A stretch of 64,000 bases of DNA from contig CAMXQE010000006.1 of assembly GCA_947246015.1 (NCBI GenBank), positions 52,125 to 116,124 on the forward strand, written 5' to 3'. The translations under genes and the position numbers were made by a program. Positions 48,870-58,587 of this stretch are shown here, one piece after another. This stretch comes from an uncultured Lachnospiraceae bacterium (GTDB lineage Bacteria; Bacillota; Clostridia; Lachnospirales; Lachnospiraceae). Positions within the stretch are counted from its first letter, which is position 1, and each line of letters starts with the position of its first letter. Under the pieces are notes generated by a model. That model saw nothing but the letters and a program-made list of their open reading frames with translations, made no database searches and was not told where the DNA came from.

Positions 48870-50216
48870 ATGCGGTTACCGGGAGAATATGAGTACAGCA
48901 ATTCTGGGCTGTCAATGAAATATATGACGATGGGCGTCTGTCTTTGCCTGATGCTGATTTTTGGAGTCGTATTATGGACCAATAAGGAGAATGATGCAAA
49001 AAAACATAAGGAACAGGAAACATCGGTGATGGTTTTGGAGCATGAAGCAGACGGTGTGGAAAACGCAGGCGGACAGGATAATGCCAAGGCGGCAGCACAT
49101 GCAGAAAGCGGAAGCGCGAAAACGGAAAATGCATCTGCGGCAGCTCCCGCAGCCGGGGCAATTATGGGATTTAACGGGGCGAAGACTTTAGAAGAGGTAG
49201 AGCGTCTTTATGCGGAGGGGAAACTGGTTGCATCGGATTTGGATTTTTGGGATATGTATCCGAAGACCACACCTGCTTATATGAGCGGTGCGTCTGCGCA
49301 GGAAGGGAATGACCGCGGGCAGGGAAGTTCCGGAATGGGTACAGGGACGGGAACCGGCGGAAGCGGGAGCCAGAAAGACAAATATGCGCGGTATGATGAA
49401 GAAGCGGAGCGGGAGCAGCAGAAAGAGGCTGAGAAGGAAGAACAGGACCCCTCTAAGGATGGTAAGCATACCCTGGTTATCCGTGCAAACGGCGAGGAAG
49501 AGTGGGTGCTGCTCAATCCTAATTTAGAGCGGAATACCTATGATTTCACGAATCTGACGATGCGGCAGGAGCAGCTGGCCTATTATGCGGACGGAAAAAC
49601 GTATTCCTATGTGGGGGCAGATTTGTCCAAATATAACGGAGAAGTGGATTTCGTGACGCTGAAGCAGTCGGGCGTGTCTTATGTAATGCTTCGGCTTGGC
49701 ATGAGAGGATACGGGAGCGGACAGATTCAGCTGGATGAGAAGTTTATGGACTATATTACAAAGGCGGAAGAAGCAGGGCTGAATGTAGGCGTGTATTTCT
49801 ATTCACAGGCGATTAGTGAAGAGGAAGCGGCGGAAGAGGCAAATTTCGTGATACAGAATCTGGCAGGACACCAGATTACTTATCCGGTAGCCTTCGATAT
49901 GGAATATGTTGCCAATGATACAGCCAGGATAGAAGCCCTGACCAGAGAAGAAAAAACAAAAATGGCAAAGACTTTTCTGGATACGGTGAAAAATGCAGGC
50001 TATAAACCTATGGTTTATGGAACAAAAGAATGGCTGATTAAGCAGGTGGACCTGACGAAGCTGACGGATTATGATATCTGGCTGTCCCAGCAGGAGGATG
50101 TGCCGGATTACCCGTATCAGTTCCAGATGTGGCAGTATTCGCAGGAAGGAAGGCTGAACGGGGCGGACGGGGATGTGAATCTGAACATCAGTTTTGTGGA
50201 TTATTCGGAAAAATAG
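48870..50216 (+). CDS. Membrane-anchored GH25 lysozyme-like muramidase
   Basis: N-terminal TM then GH25 core (GADLSKYNGEVDFVTLKQSGVSYVMLRLGMRGYGSG...NVGVYFYSQAI...YPVAFDMEY...MWQYSQEGRLNGADGDVNLNIS). Confidence 0.93.
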   Translation: MRLPGEYEYSNSGLSMKYMTMGVCLCLMLIFGVVLWTNKENDAKKHKEQETSVMVLEHEADGVENAGGQDNAKAAAHAESGSAKTENASAAAPAAGAIMGFNGAKTLEEVERLYAEGKLVASDLDFWDMYPKTTPAYMSGASAQEGNDRGQGSSGMGTGTGTGGSGSQKDKYARYDEEAEREQQKEAEKEEQDPSKDGKHTLVIRANGEEEWVLLNPNLERNTYDFTNLTMRQEQLAYYADGKTYSYVGADLSKYNGEVDFVTLKQSGVSYVMLRLGMRGYGSGQIQLDEKFMDYITKAEEAGLNVGVYFYSQAISEEEAAEEANFVIQNLAGHQITYPVAFDMEYVANDTARIEALTREEKTKMAKTFLDTVKNAGYKPMVYGTKEWLIKQVDLTKLTDYDIWLSQQEDVPDYPYQFQMWQYSQEGRLNGADGDVNLNISFVDYSEK

Positions 50217-51006
50217 TATATATTTTAGGAGAAAGCTTAAGGTGTGAGTAGATATCGGCATAGGCCGCAGGAGAAAGCCCCTCAATGTAATTGAGCGGGA
50301 AGTTGCGGTTTATGCCGTTTTTTTTCAGTACATCCACCGCTTTGTTGTAGGCGATGGCAGCTTCTTCTTCGGTGTCATAAATGCCTACCACATAACTGCT
50401 GCGGATATGGATGCGGACTTTATAGCGGTAACTGCCGTTGCCGGAGGGATGGGGAATCCGGGTGATACCATGGAACCGGTTGAGGATTTCAATGTTCTCA
50501 TAACGGTAGTCCGTCGTATCGCCGTTGATAAAACGGTAATCTTTGTCAAGAACCGCATAATTTTTAATGCCGTAACGGTTAAGAATACCGAACTGCATTC
50601 CATAGTCGTTCACAAAGAGGTGGCTGCCGCGGCGCATGATTTTTTTCGAGGAGTAATAAAATAAGTCGTCGATATCAAATTTTAATATATGGGAAGGTTC
50701 CATATAATATAGAAAAAACTTTTTTTTCAGATAAATCGGGGTAGGGAAATAAATGCCATTGTCCCGGAAATTAATCAGGCTGACCCATTTTTCAAAAGCC
50801 AAAGGGGAAGAGGGCAGGTAGTCTTCAACAGAGAGGGAGCAGTCCTGGGTTAAGGATAGGGCGCTGTGATAGGCGTGATGGGCGGTCAGGGCGTCGTCAA
50901 AACTTCCGAGGCTGATATGTTTTCCATGAAATGTGATGGAAGAACGGTAATAAACGGAATTATCTTTTTTTCTGGAGGGGTAAACACCGGGCAGATGGTT
51001 GTCCAT
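50188..51006 (-). CDS. AP2 - degenerate HNH - AP2 DNA-binding protein
   Basis: AP2-like N-terminus GVYPSRKKDNSVYYRSSITFHGKHISLGSFDDALTAHHAYHSAL; HNH-like YRFINGDTTDYRYENIEILN; C-terminal AP2 YRYKVRIHIRSSYVVGIYDTEEEAAIAYNKAVDVL; ATG 51006 with AAAGGAG RBS. Confidence 0.82.
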   Translation of the reverse strand: MDNHLPGVYPSRKKDNSVYYRSSITFHGKHISLGSFDDALTAHHAYHSALSLTQDCSLSVEDYLPSSPLAFEKWVSLINFRDNGIYFPTPIYLKKKFFLYYMEPSHILKFDIDDLFYYSSKKIMRRGSHLFVNDYGMQFGILNRYGIKNYAVLDKDYRFINGDTTDYRYENIEILNRFHGITRIPHPSGNGSYRYKVRIHIRSSYVVGIYDTEEEAAIAYNKAVDVLKKNGINRNFPLNYIEGLSPAAYADIYSHLKLSPKIYTIFPNNPQN

Positions 51007-51082
51007 GGCGCGGCTCCTTTCTGTTTCATATTTGCTTTGCACTTATATTATACCGTATGTGCAAGGTCATAATTCAGTGCAA

Positions 51083-51100
51083 TTCGTCGGTTTTCGTCGG
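51083..51100. promoter_or_regulatory. Direct repeat TTCGTCGG-tt-TTCGTCGG upstream of the AP2 gene
   Basis: Identical 8-mers at 51083-51090 and 51093-51100 (10-bp phase); reverse complement CCGACGAA, about 31-48 bp upstream of a minus-strand TATAAT (51047-51052). Confidence 0.6.
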
Positions 51101-51285
51101 AATTTTACCATGATTATACCATTTCAGCAAAAAGAATACAAATTTAGAAATATTTTAGATATAATTCGTGGACTTCCTGTATAAAATATTAAAGAAGTAT
51201 TACATTTGTGTGACATAAATGTATAAAATTGGTGACCGGATGTTAAGCGGTTATCAAAATCGTAAAGTATGAAGAGGATGGAAAA

Positions 51286-51912
51286 ATGTATAGGTATAAG
51301 AAAAACATAACGATATTACTTCTTTGCAATGTGATTTTTATGGTGTCATGGTTTAATCTGAAGGAGCTGCGGATGAACCGTGTTGCATCTACGGCGGCAT
51401 TCAGGATTCAGTATATGGAAGACTGTGCAAATCTGGACGAGTCCAGTTTCATCAGGATGCTGGCAGAGGCGTCTTCGGGACAGCGGGTCGTGGGTTATAA
51501 TGTATTGGAGCGGAAAGCAAAGTATTCTTTGTCGGATGAAGATTATGAAGTGCTGCTGCAGATTGTAGAGGCGGAGGCCGGCTGTGAAGATATAAAAGGA
51601 AAGATGCTGGTGGCAGGAGTGGTTATGAACCGGGTGGAGAACAGCCAGTTTCCGGACAGTGTGAAAGAAGTGGTATATCAGAGGGAACATGGCGTGGCAC
51701 AGTTCTCACCGGTGGCCAACGGACGGCTGGGCCGGACAAAGATAAGCGAGGAAACGAAAGAAGCAGTGGAACGGGTGCTTTACGGAGAGGATATTACGGA
51801 AGGGGCTCTGTATTTTGCATCGCGTAAATATGCGGACCCGGAACTGATGAAGTGGTTTGATAACAGCCTGACGCTTTTGTTTTCTTATGGTGGACATGAA
51901 TTCTTTTCTTAA
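51286..51912 (+). CDS. Cell wall hydrolase, SleB family
   Basis: LLQIVEAEAGCEDIKGKMLVAGVVMNRVENSQFPDSVKEVVYQ...GVAQFSPV...GALYFASRKYADPELMKWFDNSLTLLFSYGGHEFF. Confidence 0.93.
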   Translation: MYRYKKNITILLLCNVIFMVSWFNLKELRMNRVASTAAFRIQYMEDCANLDESSFIRMLAEASSGQRVVGYNVLERKAKYSLSDEDYEVLLQIVEAEAGCEDIKGKMLVAGVVMNRVENSQFPDSVKEVVYQREHGVAQFSPVANGRLGRTKISEETKEAVERVLYGEDITEGALYFASRKYADPELMKWFDNSLTLLFSYGGHEFFS

Positions 51913-52012
51913 CTTCGCATTGCACAGGGGGGAAAACTATGCTATACTTTATGCGGTTGAAGCGTTCCCTGTTTTCAGGGAAAAATGATGCATAAGTATG
52001 AGAGGTAAGGCA

Positions 52013-53503
52013 ATGGAAGTTTTATATAACAGTACGAGGAACAACGGGATTCAGGTAAAGGCTTCGGAGGCAGTCTTAAAAGGACTTTCCGAGGATGGGG
52101 GTCTGTTTGTGCCGGACCATATTCCGGCATTGGACAAGGGATTAAAAGAATTGTCCGGTATGACTTATCAGGAAGTGGCTTATGAGGTAATGAAGCTGTA
52201 TCTGACGGATTTCACGGAGGAAGAGTTGAAAGACTGTATTGCAAAGGCGTATGATGGCAAGTTTGATACAGAAGCAATCGCGCCTTTGGTCAGTGCGGAT
52301 GGGGCATATTATCTGGAACTGTTCCATGGCGCTACGATAGCGTTTAAGGATATGGCACTGTCAATCCTGCCCCATCTGATGATTACATCGGCAAAGAAAA
52401 ACAAGGTAAAGAATGAAATCGTAATACTTACTGCAACCTCAGGCGATACGGGAAAAGCTGCGCTGGCAGGTTTTGCAGGAGTGGAAGGGACGAAGATTAT
52501 TGTCTTTTACCCGAAAAACGGCGTCAGTCCCATACAGGAACGGCAGATGGTGACGCAGAAGGGGGACAATACATATGTGGTCGGCATCCACGGTAATTTT
52601 GACGATGCGCAGACAGGTGTGAAGAAGCTCTTTGCGGACAGGGAATTGGAAGAACGGCTGGACAGGCAGGGGTTCCAGTTCTCATCGGCCAATTCCATCA
52701 ATATAGGGCGTCTGGTTCCCCAGATTGTCTATTATGTGTATGCGTATGTGAGGCTTTTGGCGGAAGGAAAGATTGCGGAGGGCGAAAAAATCAATGTAGT
52801 AGTGCCTACCGGAAATTTTGGCAATATCCTTGCCGCATTCTATGCAAAGAATATGGGGCTGCCCATCGGGAAATTAATCTGTGCTTCAAATGACAATAAA
52901 GTGCTTTATGACTTTTTCCGTACGGGTGTATATGATAAAAACAGAGAATTCGTGCTGACCAGTTCTCCTTCTATGGATATTCTGATTTCTAGCAATTTAG
53001 AACGGCTGATTTACCGGATTGCGGGAAATGATGCAAAGAAGAATGAGGAGCTGATGAAAGCGCTCTCAGGAGAAGGAAAATATGAAATTACGGAGGAGAT
53101 GAAATCCCGGCTGGAAGATTTTTACGGGAATTTTGCTACGGAGGAAGAGGCGGCAGAGACGATTAAAGGTCTGTACGGGAAGACAGGTTATGTCATCGAT
53201 ACCCATACGGCGGTAGCAGCCTGCGTGTACCGTAAATATGCGGAAGAAACGAAAGATGGGGCGCCTGCGGTCATTGCATCCACGGCCAGTCCTTTTAAGT
53301 TCACCCGCAGCGTAATGAATGCCATCGACGGAAAGTATGACAGGATGACGGACTTCGAACTGGTGGATGAATTATCTTCCCTGGCGAATATAAAGGTTCC
53401 GGCAGCGATTGAGGAAATCCGTACGGCTCCGGTACTGCATGACCATGTATGCGGAAAAGAGGAAATGAAGAAGACGGTGGAAGCTTTTCTTGGGATTAAA
53501 TAG
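52013..53503 (+). CDS. thrC: Threonine synthase
   Basis: MEVLYNSTRNNGIQVKASEAVLKGLSEDGGLFVPDHIP, FHGATIAFKDMALSILPHLM, TSGDTGKAAL. Confidence 0.96.
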   Translation: MEVLYNSTRNNGIQVKASEAVLKGLSEDGGLFVPDHIPALDKGLKELSGMTYQEVAYEVMKLYLTDFTEEELKDCIAKAYDGKFDTEAIAPLVSADGAYYLELFHGATIAFKDMALSILPHLMITSAKKNKVKNEIVILTATSGDTGKAALAGFAGVEGTKIIVFYPKNGVSPIQERQMVTQKGDNTYVVGIHGNFDDAQTGVKKLFADRELEERLDRQGFQFSSANSINIGRLVPQIVYYVYAYVRLLAEGKIAEGEKINVVVPTGNFGNILAAFYAKNMGLPIGKLICASNDNKVLYDFFRTGVYDKNREFVLTSSPSMDILISSNLERLIYRIAGNDAKKNEELMKALSGEGKYEITEEMKSRLEDFYGNFATEEEAAETIKGLYGKTGYVIDTHTAVAACVYRKYAEETKDGAPAVIASTASPFKFTRSVMNAIDGKYDRMTDFELVDELSSLANIKVPAAIEEIRTAPVLHDHVCGKEEMKKTVEAFLGIK

Positions 53504-53508
53504 GTGAC

Positions 53509-53856
53509 ATGATGAATAACGTGAGTATATTTGACCTGCTGATTACGGGCAGCGGATTGTACTTGATTTATGTGACGGTAATCATGAAGACGAAAGGCGA
53601 GATAACCAGAGGCGTCATTGTGTCCGGGAATGTGGATATAGAAAGAATGCGGGATAAAGACGGCTTTATCCGTTATATGTATGGGAAGTCGCTTTTTATG
53701 GGAATCCTGACAGTGGCGGCAGGGGCGGTTAATATGGCAAATTTCTATTTCCGGGGCCCGGCGTGGGTCTCTATGGCGGCAATAGGAGGGTATTGCGCAA
53801 TGCTGGCGGTATTCGCGGTACTTACCATAAAGGCCCGGAAAAAATTTATTGACTAA
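53509..53856 (+). CDS. Small membrane protein, unknown function
   Basis: 115-aa ORF directly after thrC with three hydrophobic segments. Confidence 0.75.
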   Translation: MMNNVSIFDLLITGSGLYLIYVTVIMKTKGEITRGVIVSGNVDIERMRDKDGFIRYMYGKSLFMGILTVAAGAVNMANFYFRGPAWVSMAAIGGYCAMLAVFAVLTIKARKKFID

Positions 53857-53905
53857 TAACTATACCAATCACTCAGAAAAGCAGGCAGGTGATTGGTATA
53901 GTTAT
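53856..53905 (+). terminator. 17-bp-stem hairpin terminator
   Basis: ATAACTATACCAATCAC / GTGATTGGTATAGTTAT perfect stem. Confidence 0.85.
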
Positions 53906-53945
53906 TTGCGAAACGATGTACAAATAATCAGAAAGGAAAACGGGA

Positions 53946-55784
53946 ATGGACGGAATGATACAGCAGAGGCTGGCGGCGCTTCGCCGGGAGATGGAGAAGG
54001 AAGGAATTGATTATTATATGATTCCCACTTCGGATTTTCACAATTCGGAATATGTGGACGGTTATTTTAAGGCGAGGGAATATTTTTCCGGTTTTACAGG
54101 TTCGAACGGTACGTTAGTAGTCGGAAAGGAATGGGCCGGTCTGTGGACGGACGGACGGTACTTCATACAGGCGGAAAAGGAACTGGAAGGAAGCGGGATT
54201 ACACTGTTCCGGATGCAGGAGGAAGGGGTGCCGGAGATTCCTGATTTCCTGCATGAAACAATGGAAGAGGGACAGACATTAGGCTTTGACGGCAGGACGA
54301 TGAGCTGTATGGAAGGCTGTAAACTGGAAAAAAAGCTGGGGGAAAAGCAGAATGGATGCGGGAATAAAGACTGCAAACCCACGGTGCGGTATGATGCGGA
54401 CCTGGCCGGACGTGTATGGGAGGGGCGGCCGGGACTGCCCGGACATCCCGTCATCATGCTGCCGGAGGAAGTAAGCGGAAGGAGTACGGCGGATAAGCTG
54501 AAGGAAGTCAGGGAAAAAATTGCGGAGGCAGGGGCGGAGTATCTGCTTTTGAGTAAGCTGGATGATTTAATGTGGCTGCTGAATATCCGCGGGAACGATG
54601 TGGAGTGCAATCCGGTGGCGCTGTCTTATGGATTTATTACGCCGCAGGAAATGTATTTTTTCATACAGCAGTCGGAGGTGACGGCGGAGTTTGAAGCGTA
54701 TGCGTCTGCGAACGGGATTATTCTAAAGCCGTATGAAGAGATTATGGATTTTCTGGAGCGGTTTGATTATGCTTCCGGCGGAGAAACGGGGAAAACGCTG
54801 CTGGATGAAGGAAGTATCAGTTATGCCCTGTATAAGACCCTGACCGGACGGGCAGGGCATGTGGCCGGAGAGAATCCTACGGAGCGGCTGAAAGCGGTAA
54901 AGAACGAAACGGAACTGGCGCGGATGGAGGAAGTGTACCGTAAGGACAGTGCGGCATTAATCCGGTTCATCTACTGGCTGAAACATAACGTAGGGAAACA
55001 GGAGATTACGGAGGTGTCCGCAGCGGAATATCTGGACGGCCTGCGCCGTAAAATCGACGGTTTTCTGGAGCTGTCTTTCCCGACCATCAGCGCATATAAG
55101 GAAAATGCGGCGATGATGCATTACGAAGCGTCGGAGAACAATTGCAGGACGCTTGCCCCGGAAGGGCTGTATCTGGTGGATTCAGGCGGCCAGTATATGG
55201 GCGGGACCACGGATGTGACGAGGACGATTGTGCTGGGGGATATCAGCGATGAGATGAAGATGCATTTTACTTTGACGGCTGTTGGTATGCTGCAGCTTAC
55301 GGATGCAAAATTTCTGTATGGATGTACCGGAAGGAATCTGGACATCCTGGCGAGACAGCCCCTGTGGAACATCGGGATTGATTATAAGTGCGGTACGGGA
55401 CATGGCGTGGGATACATCCTCAATGTGCATGAGGGACCCCAGAACATCCGGTGGAGGTTCACTTCCGGAATGAAAGAGGCAGTCCTGGAAGCGGGGATGG
55501 TAGTTTCCAATGAACCGGGCGTATACAGGGAAGGCAGCCACGGCATCCGGACGGAAAACATTTTAGTGGTGCGCAGCGGGGAGAAGAACGGGGACGGACA
55601 GTTCCTGTATTTTGACACCCTAACCTATGTGCCAATCGACAGGGAGGCCATCGATACGAGATATATGCAGCCGGCAGATATCGGGCGGCTGAACCGTTAT
55701 CATGCAGCCGTATATGAAAAAACGTCAGAATATCTGAATGAAGAGGAAAGAAAATGGCTGGCAGAGGTGACGGCTCCTTTGTAA
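53946..55784 (+). CDS. M24 family Xaa-Pro aminopeptidase
   Basis: Creatinase N-terminus and M24 metal-ligand motifs (YLVDSGGQYMGGTTDVTRTI, GTGHGVGYILNVHEGP, EPGVYREGSHGIRTEN). Confidence 0.95.
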   Translation: MDGMIQQRLAALRREMEKEGIDYYMIPTSDFHNSEYVDGYFKAREYFSGFTGSNGTLVVGKEWAGLWTDGRYFIQAEKELEGSGITLFRMQEEGVPEIPDFLHETMEEGQTLGFDGRTMSCMEGCKLEKKLGEKQNGCGNKDCKPTVRYDADLAGRVWEGRPGLPGHPVIMLPEEVSGRSTADKLKEVREKIAEAGAEYLLLSKLDDLMWLLNIRGNDVECNPVALSYGFITPQEMYFFIQQSEVTAEFEAYASANGIILKPYEEIMDFLERFDYASGGETGKTLLDEGSISYALYKTLTGRAGHVAGENPTERLKAVKNETELARMEEVYRKDSAALIRFIYWLKHNVGKQEITEVSAAEYLDGLRRKIDGFLELSFPTISAYKENAAMMHYEASENNCRTLAPEGLYLVDSGGQYMGGTTDVTRTIVLGDISDEMKMHFTLTAVGMLQLTDAKFLYGCTGRNLDILARQPLWNIGIDYKCGTGHGVGYILNVHEGPQNIRWRFTSGMKEAVLEAGMVVSNEPGVYREGSHGIRTENILVVRSGEKNGDGQFLYFDTLTYVPIDREAIDTRYMQPADIGRLNRYHAAVYEKTSEYLNEEERKWLAEVTAPL

Positions 55785-55812
55785 AATACGGATACTGCGG
55801 TATTTTTTACCG
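55780..55812 (+). terminator. Terminator after aminopeptidase gene
   Basis: AAAATAC...GTATTTTTT stem with T tract. Confidence 0.7.
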
Positions 55813-55995
55813 GATTTATGAAAAAAATACAAAAAAACAGGGCACAATCTTGACTTTTAAAGGCGGTTCTGACATAATGACATAAGATGCATAAATAAAG
55901 TGCGTTTACTGTAAAAAACCGCTTTTTACATAATTTTACAGATATTACATAAAGTAAAAACGCGGTAAAAATATATAATTTAAGGAGGACGTAAT

Positions 55996-57702
55996 ATGTC
56001 AACAAAAGCGTATTATCCGATTAACGAAATCGGAGCCGGAAAAGTTGGTTTTTCCAAGACAAGATCCATCATTGAAGCTGCTTTTTACGGAAATAATGTA
56101 GTTAAGGTAAATACCTTGAAAGAAGCTTATGAGCTTGCTAAAAATTCACCCGGTACAGTTGTAACGGATATGAAGATTAAAGATGGTGAGACATTCGGTC
56201 TTGAGAAGGATTCCAGAGTTCTGCTGTTCAACGACGGTGCGGTAACAGGCCGTTATGCAGCAGCACGCCGTATCAAAGGCGAGCCGGGCGTAGATGAGAC
56301 AAAGCTTGATAAAGTAGTTATGGACGCTATCTATGAGACACGCTGGAAGACCATGTACCATGCAGAATGCTTCATTGGTCTGGATCCGGAATTCATGGCA
56401 AAGGCACACCTTCTGATTCCCGAAGGAGAAGAGAACATCCTTTACAACTGGATGCTGAACTTCCAGTATATGTCTGACGAATATGTTAAGATGTACAAGA
56501 ATTCCAAACCGATTGCTGACGGAAATGAGCCTGATATCTACATCTTCTCCGATCCCCAGTGGGTACCCGGAAACAGACCGGATGTAGATTACAGCTGCCT
56601 GAGCGATCCTCTGACCCTGTGCTATTTTGATACCAACCAGAACTGCGCTGCAATTCTTGGTATGAGATATTTCGGTGAGCACAAGAAAGGCACGCTGACC
56701 ATGGCTTGGGCGCTGGCTAACAGAAACGGCTATGCTTCCTGCCACGGCGGACAGAAAGAATATTTACTTCCCGACGGAAAGAAATACGTTGCATCCGTAT
56801 ACGGATTGTCAGGTTCCGGTAAGTCTACGCTGACACATGCAAAACACGGCGGAAAATATGAAATCAAAGTCCTTCATGACGATGCATTCATCATCAATAC
56901 GGATACCTGTGCATCCATCGCCCTGGAGCCTACTTATTTCGATAAGACGGCAGATTATCCGACCGGATGTGCAGACAATGAGTATCTGTTATCTGCTCAG
57001 AACTGCTCCTGCACGCTGGACAGCGAAGGCAAGATTCAGTTAGTAACAGAAGATATCAGAAACGGTAACGGACGTGCGATTAAGTCCAAATTATGGTCTC
57101 CGAACCGTGTGGACAAGATTGATGCTCCTGTTAATGCAATCTTCTGGATTATGAAAGACCCTACCATTCCTCCGGTAGTAAAATTAAAAGGTGCAGCTTT
57201 GGCTTCCGTTATGGGCGCTACGCTGGCTACCAAGACTTCTACGGCAGAGCGTGTGGCAGCAGGAACAGACATGAACGCACTTCGTATCGTTCCTTATGCT
57301 AACCCGTTCAGGACTTATCCTCTGGTAAATGACTATGAGAAGTTCAAGAAACTGGTAGAAGAGAAGAACGTAGACTGCTACATTGTAAATACCGGTGATT
57401 TCATGGGTACAAAGGTAAAACCTGCCGATACGCTGGGTATCCTTGAGACAATCGTAGAAGGAAAGGCTAACTTTGAGAAGTGGGGCAACTTCGATGATAT
57501 CGAAATCATGTATGATTGGGATGGCAAGACAGCAGATTTCAAACCTGACTTAAACGACGCTTCCTACAAAGACGCTTTGAAGAACGCTATGCAGAACCGT
57601 GTAGATGCAGTTAAGGGCTTTGCAGAGAAGAAAGAAGGATATGACAAACTTCCGGATGAAGCGCTTGCAGCAGTTCAGAAGCTGGTAGATGCTCTTAACT
57701 AA
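55996..57702 (+). CDS. pckA: Phosphoenolpyruvate carboxykinase (ATP-type)
   Basis: VYGLSGSGKSTLTHAKHGG (P-loop), HDDAFIIN, ATKTSTAERVAAG. Confidence 0.95.
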   Translation: MSTKAYYPINEIGAGKVGFSKTRSIIEAAFYGNNVVKVNTLKEAYELAKNSPGTVVTDMKIKDGETFGLEKDSRVLLFNDGAVTGRYAAARRIKGEPGVDETKLDKVVMDAIYETRWKTMYHAECFIGLDPEFMAKAHLLIPEGEENILYNWMLNFQYMSDEYVKMYKNSKPIADGNEPDIYIFSDPQWVPGNRPDVDYSCLSDPLTLCYFDTNQNCAAILGMRYFGEHKKGTLTMAWALANRNGYASCHGGQKEYLLPDGKKYVASVYGLSGSGKSTLTHAKHGGKYEIKVLHDDAFIINTDTCASIALEPTYFDKTADYPTGCADNEYLLSAQNCSCTLDSEGKIQLVTEDIRNGNGRAIKSKLWSPNRVDKIDAPVNAIFWIMKDPTIPPVVKLKGAALASVMGATLATKTSTAERVAAGTDMNALRIVPYANPFRTYPLVNDYEKFKKLVEEKNVDCYIVNTGDFMGTKVKPADTLGILETIVEGKANFEKWGNFDDIEIMYDWDGKTADFKPDLNDASYKDALKNAMQNRVDAVKGFAEKKEGYDKLPDEALAAVQKLVDALN

Positions 57703-57745
57703 TCAGGATAGGGATTGAGAGTAAAGATAAACTGAAAAAGAAGAA

Positions 57746-57798
57746 GGTACCATTTGCAGCCGGAAGGGGGACCGGATGGCTGCGGATGGTATTTTTTT
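57746..57798 (+). terminator. Terminator after pckA
   Basis: GGTACCATTTGCAGCC ... GGCTGCGGATGGTA followed by TTTTTTT. Confidence 0.85.
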
Positions 57799-57819
57799 AC
57801 AGGGAGGACAGAAACAGGG

Positions 57820-58545
57820 ATGGAAGCAAAGGGAAACGGGGAGCGTTTGAATAAATATCTTGCGGAATGCGGAGTATGTTCCCGGCGGGAAGCGGACAGA
57901 CTGATAGAGGAGGGGCGGGTAACGGTAGACGGAGCGACAGCCGCGATGGGGATGAGGGTAAGCGGCAGGGAGCGGATTGCGGTCAACGGGAAAGCAGTGA
58001 CAGGAAAAGAGGAGAAGGCGGTGCTTGCTTATTATAAACCGGCGGGGGTAATCTGTACGGAGCGTGACAGACATGCGGAACGGAAAATCAATGATGAACT
58101 GAAGTACCCTGTCCGTCTGACTTATGCGGGACGGCTGGATAAGGAGTCGGAGGGGCTGCTTATGATGACGAATGACGGGGCGTTGATTGATGCCATGATG
58201 CGGGGTAATAACAGGCATGAGAAAGAGTATGTAGTAAGAGTGGATAAGGAAGTGACCGATGAGTTTCTGAAAGGAATGGCTAAAGGGGTATATTTGGAGG
58301 AATTGGATGTCACTACCAGAGAGTGTGAGGTAAGGAAGAGCGGTAAGTTCACATTTGTTATCGTATTGACTCAGGGAGTTAACAGGCAGATACGCAGGAT
58401 GGTGGAGCATTTCGGATATCGTGTCAGGGCGTTAAAAAGAGTGAGAGTTATGAATGTAAATCTTGCAAATCTGAGGCCGGGGGAGTATCGTGTATTGCAG
58501 GGGGAGGAATTGAAGCAGTTATATCAGCAGGCGGGACTGCGGTGA
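57820..58545 (+). CDS. RsuA/RluB/RluF-type pseudouridine synthase
   Basis: S4 (ERLNKYLAECGVCSRREADRLIEEGRVTVDG) and catalytic YAGRLDKESEGLLMMTNDG. Confidence 0.94.
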   Translation: MEAKGNGERLNKYLAECGVCSRREADRLIEEGRVTVDGATAAMGMRVSGRERIAVNGKAVTGKEEKAVLAYYKPAGVICTERDRHAERKINDELKYPVRLTYAGRLDKESEGLLMMTNDGALIDAMMRGNNRHEKEYVVRVDKEVTDEFLKGMAKGVYLEELDVTTRECEVRKSGKFTFVIVLTQGVNRQIRRMVEHFGYRVRALKRVRVMNVNLANLRPGEYRVLQGEELKQLYQQAGLR

Positions 58546-58587
58546 AGTTCCGTATAGAAATAAGAGAATGGGAAAAGGAAATAGGAA

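Noticed and set aside
51964-51990. TTCCCTG-TTTT-CAGGGAA hairpin before thrC considered as a T-box or threonine attenuator
   Set aside because: Short hairpin only; no T-box sequence, specifier loop or Thr-rich leader peptide recognised.
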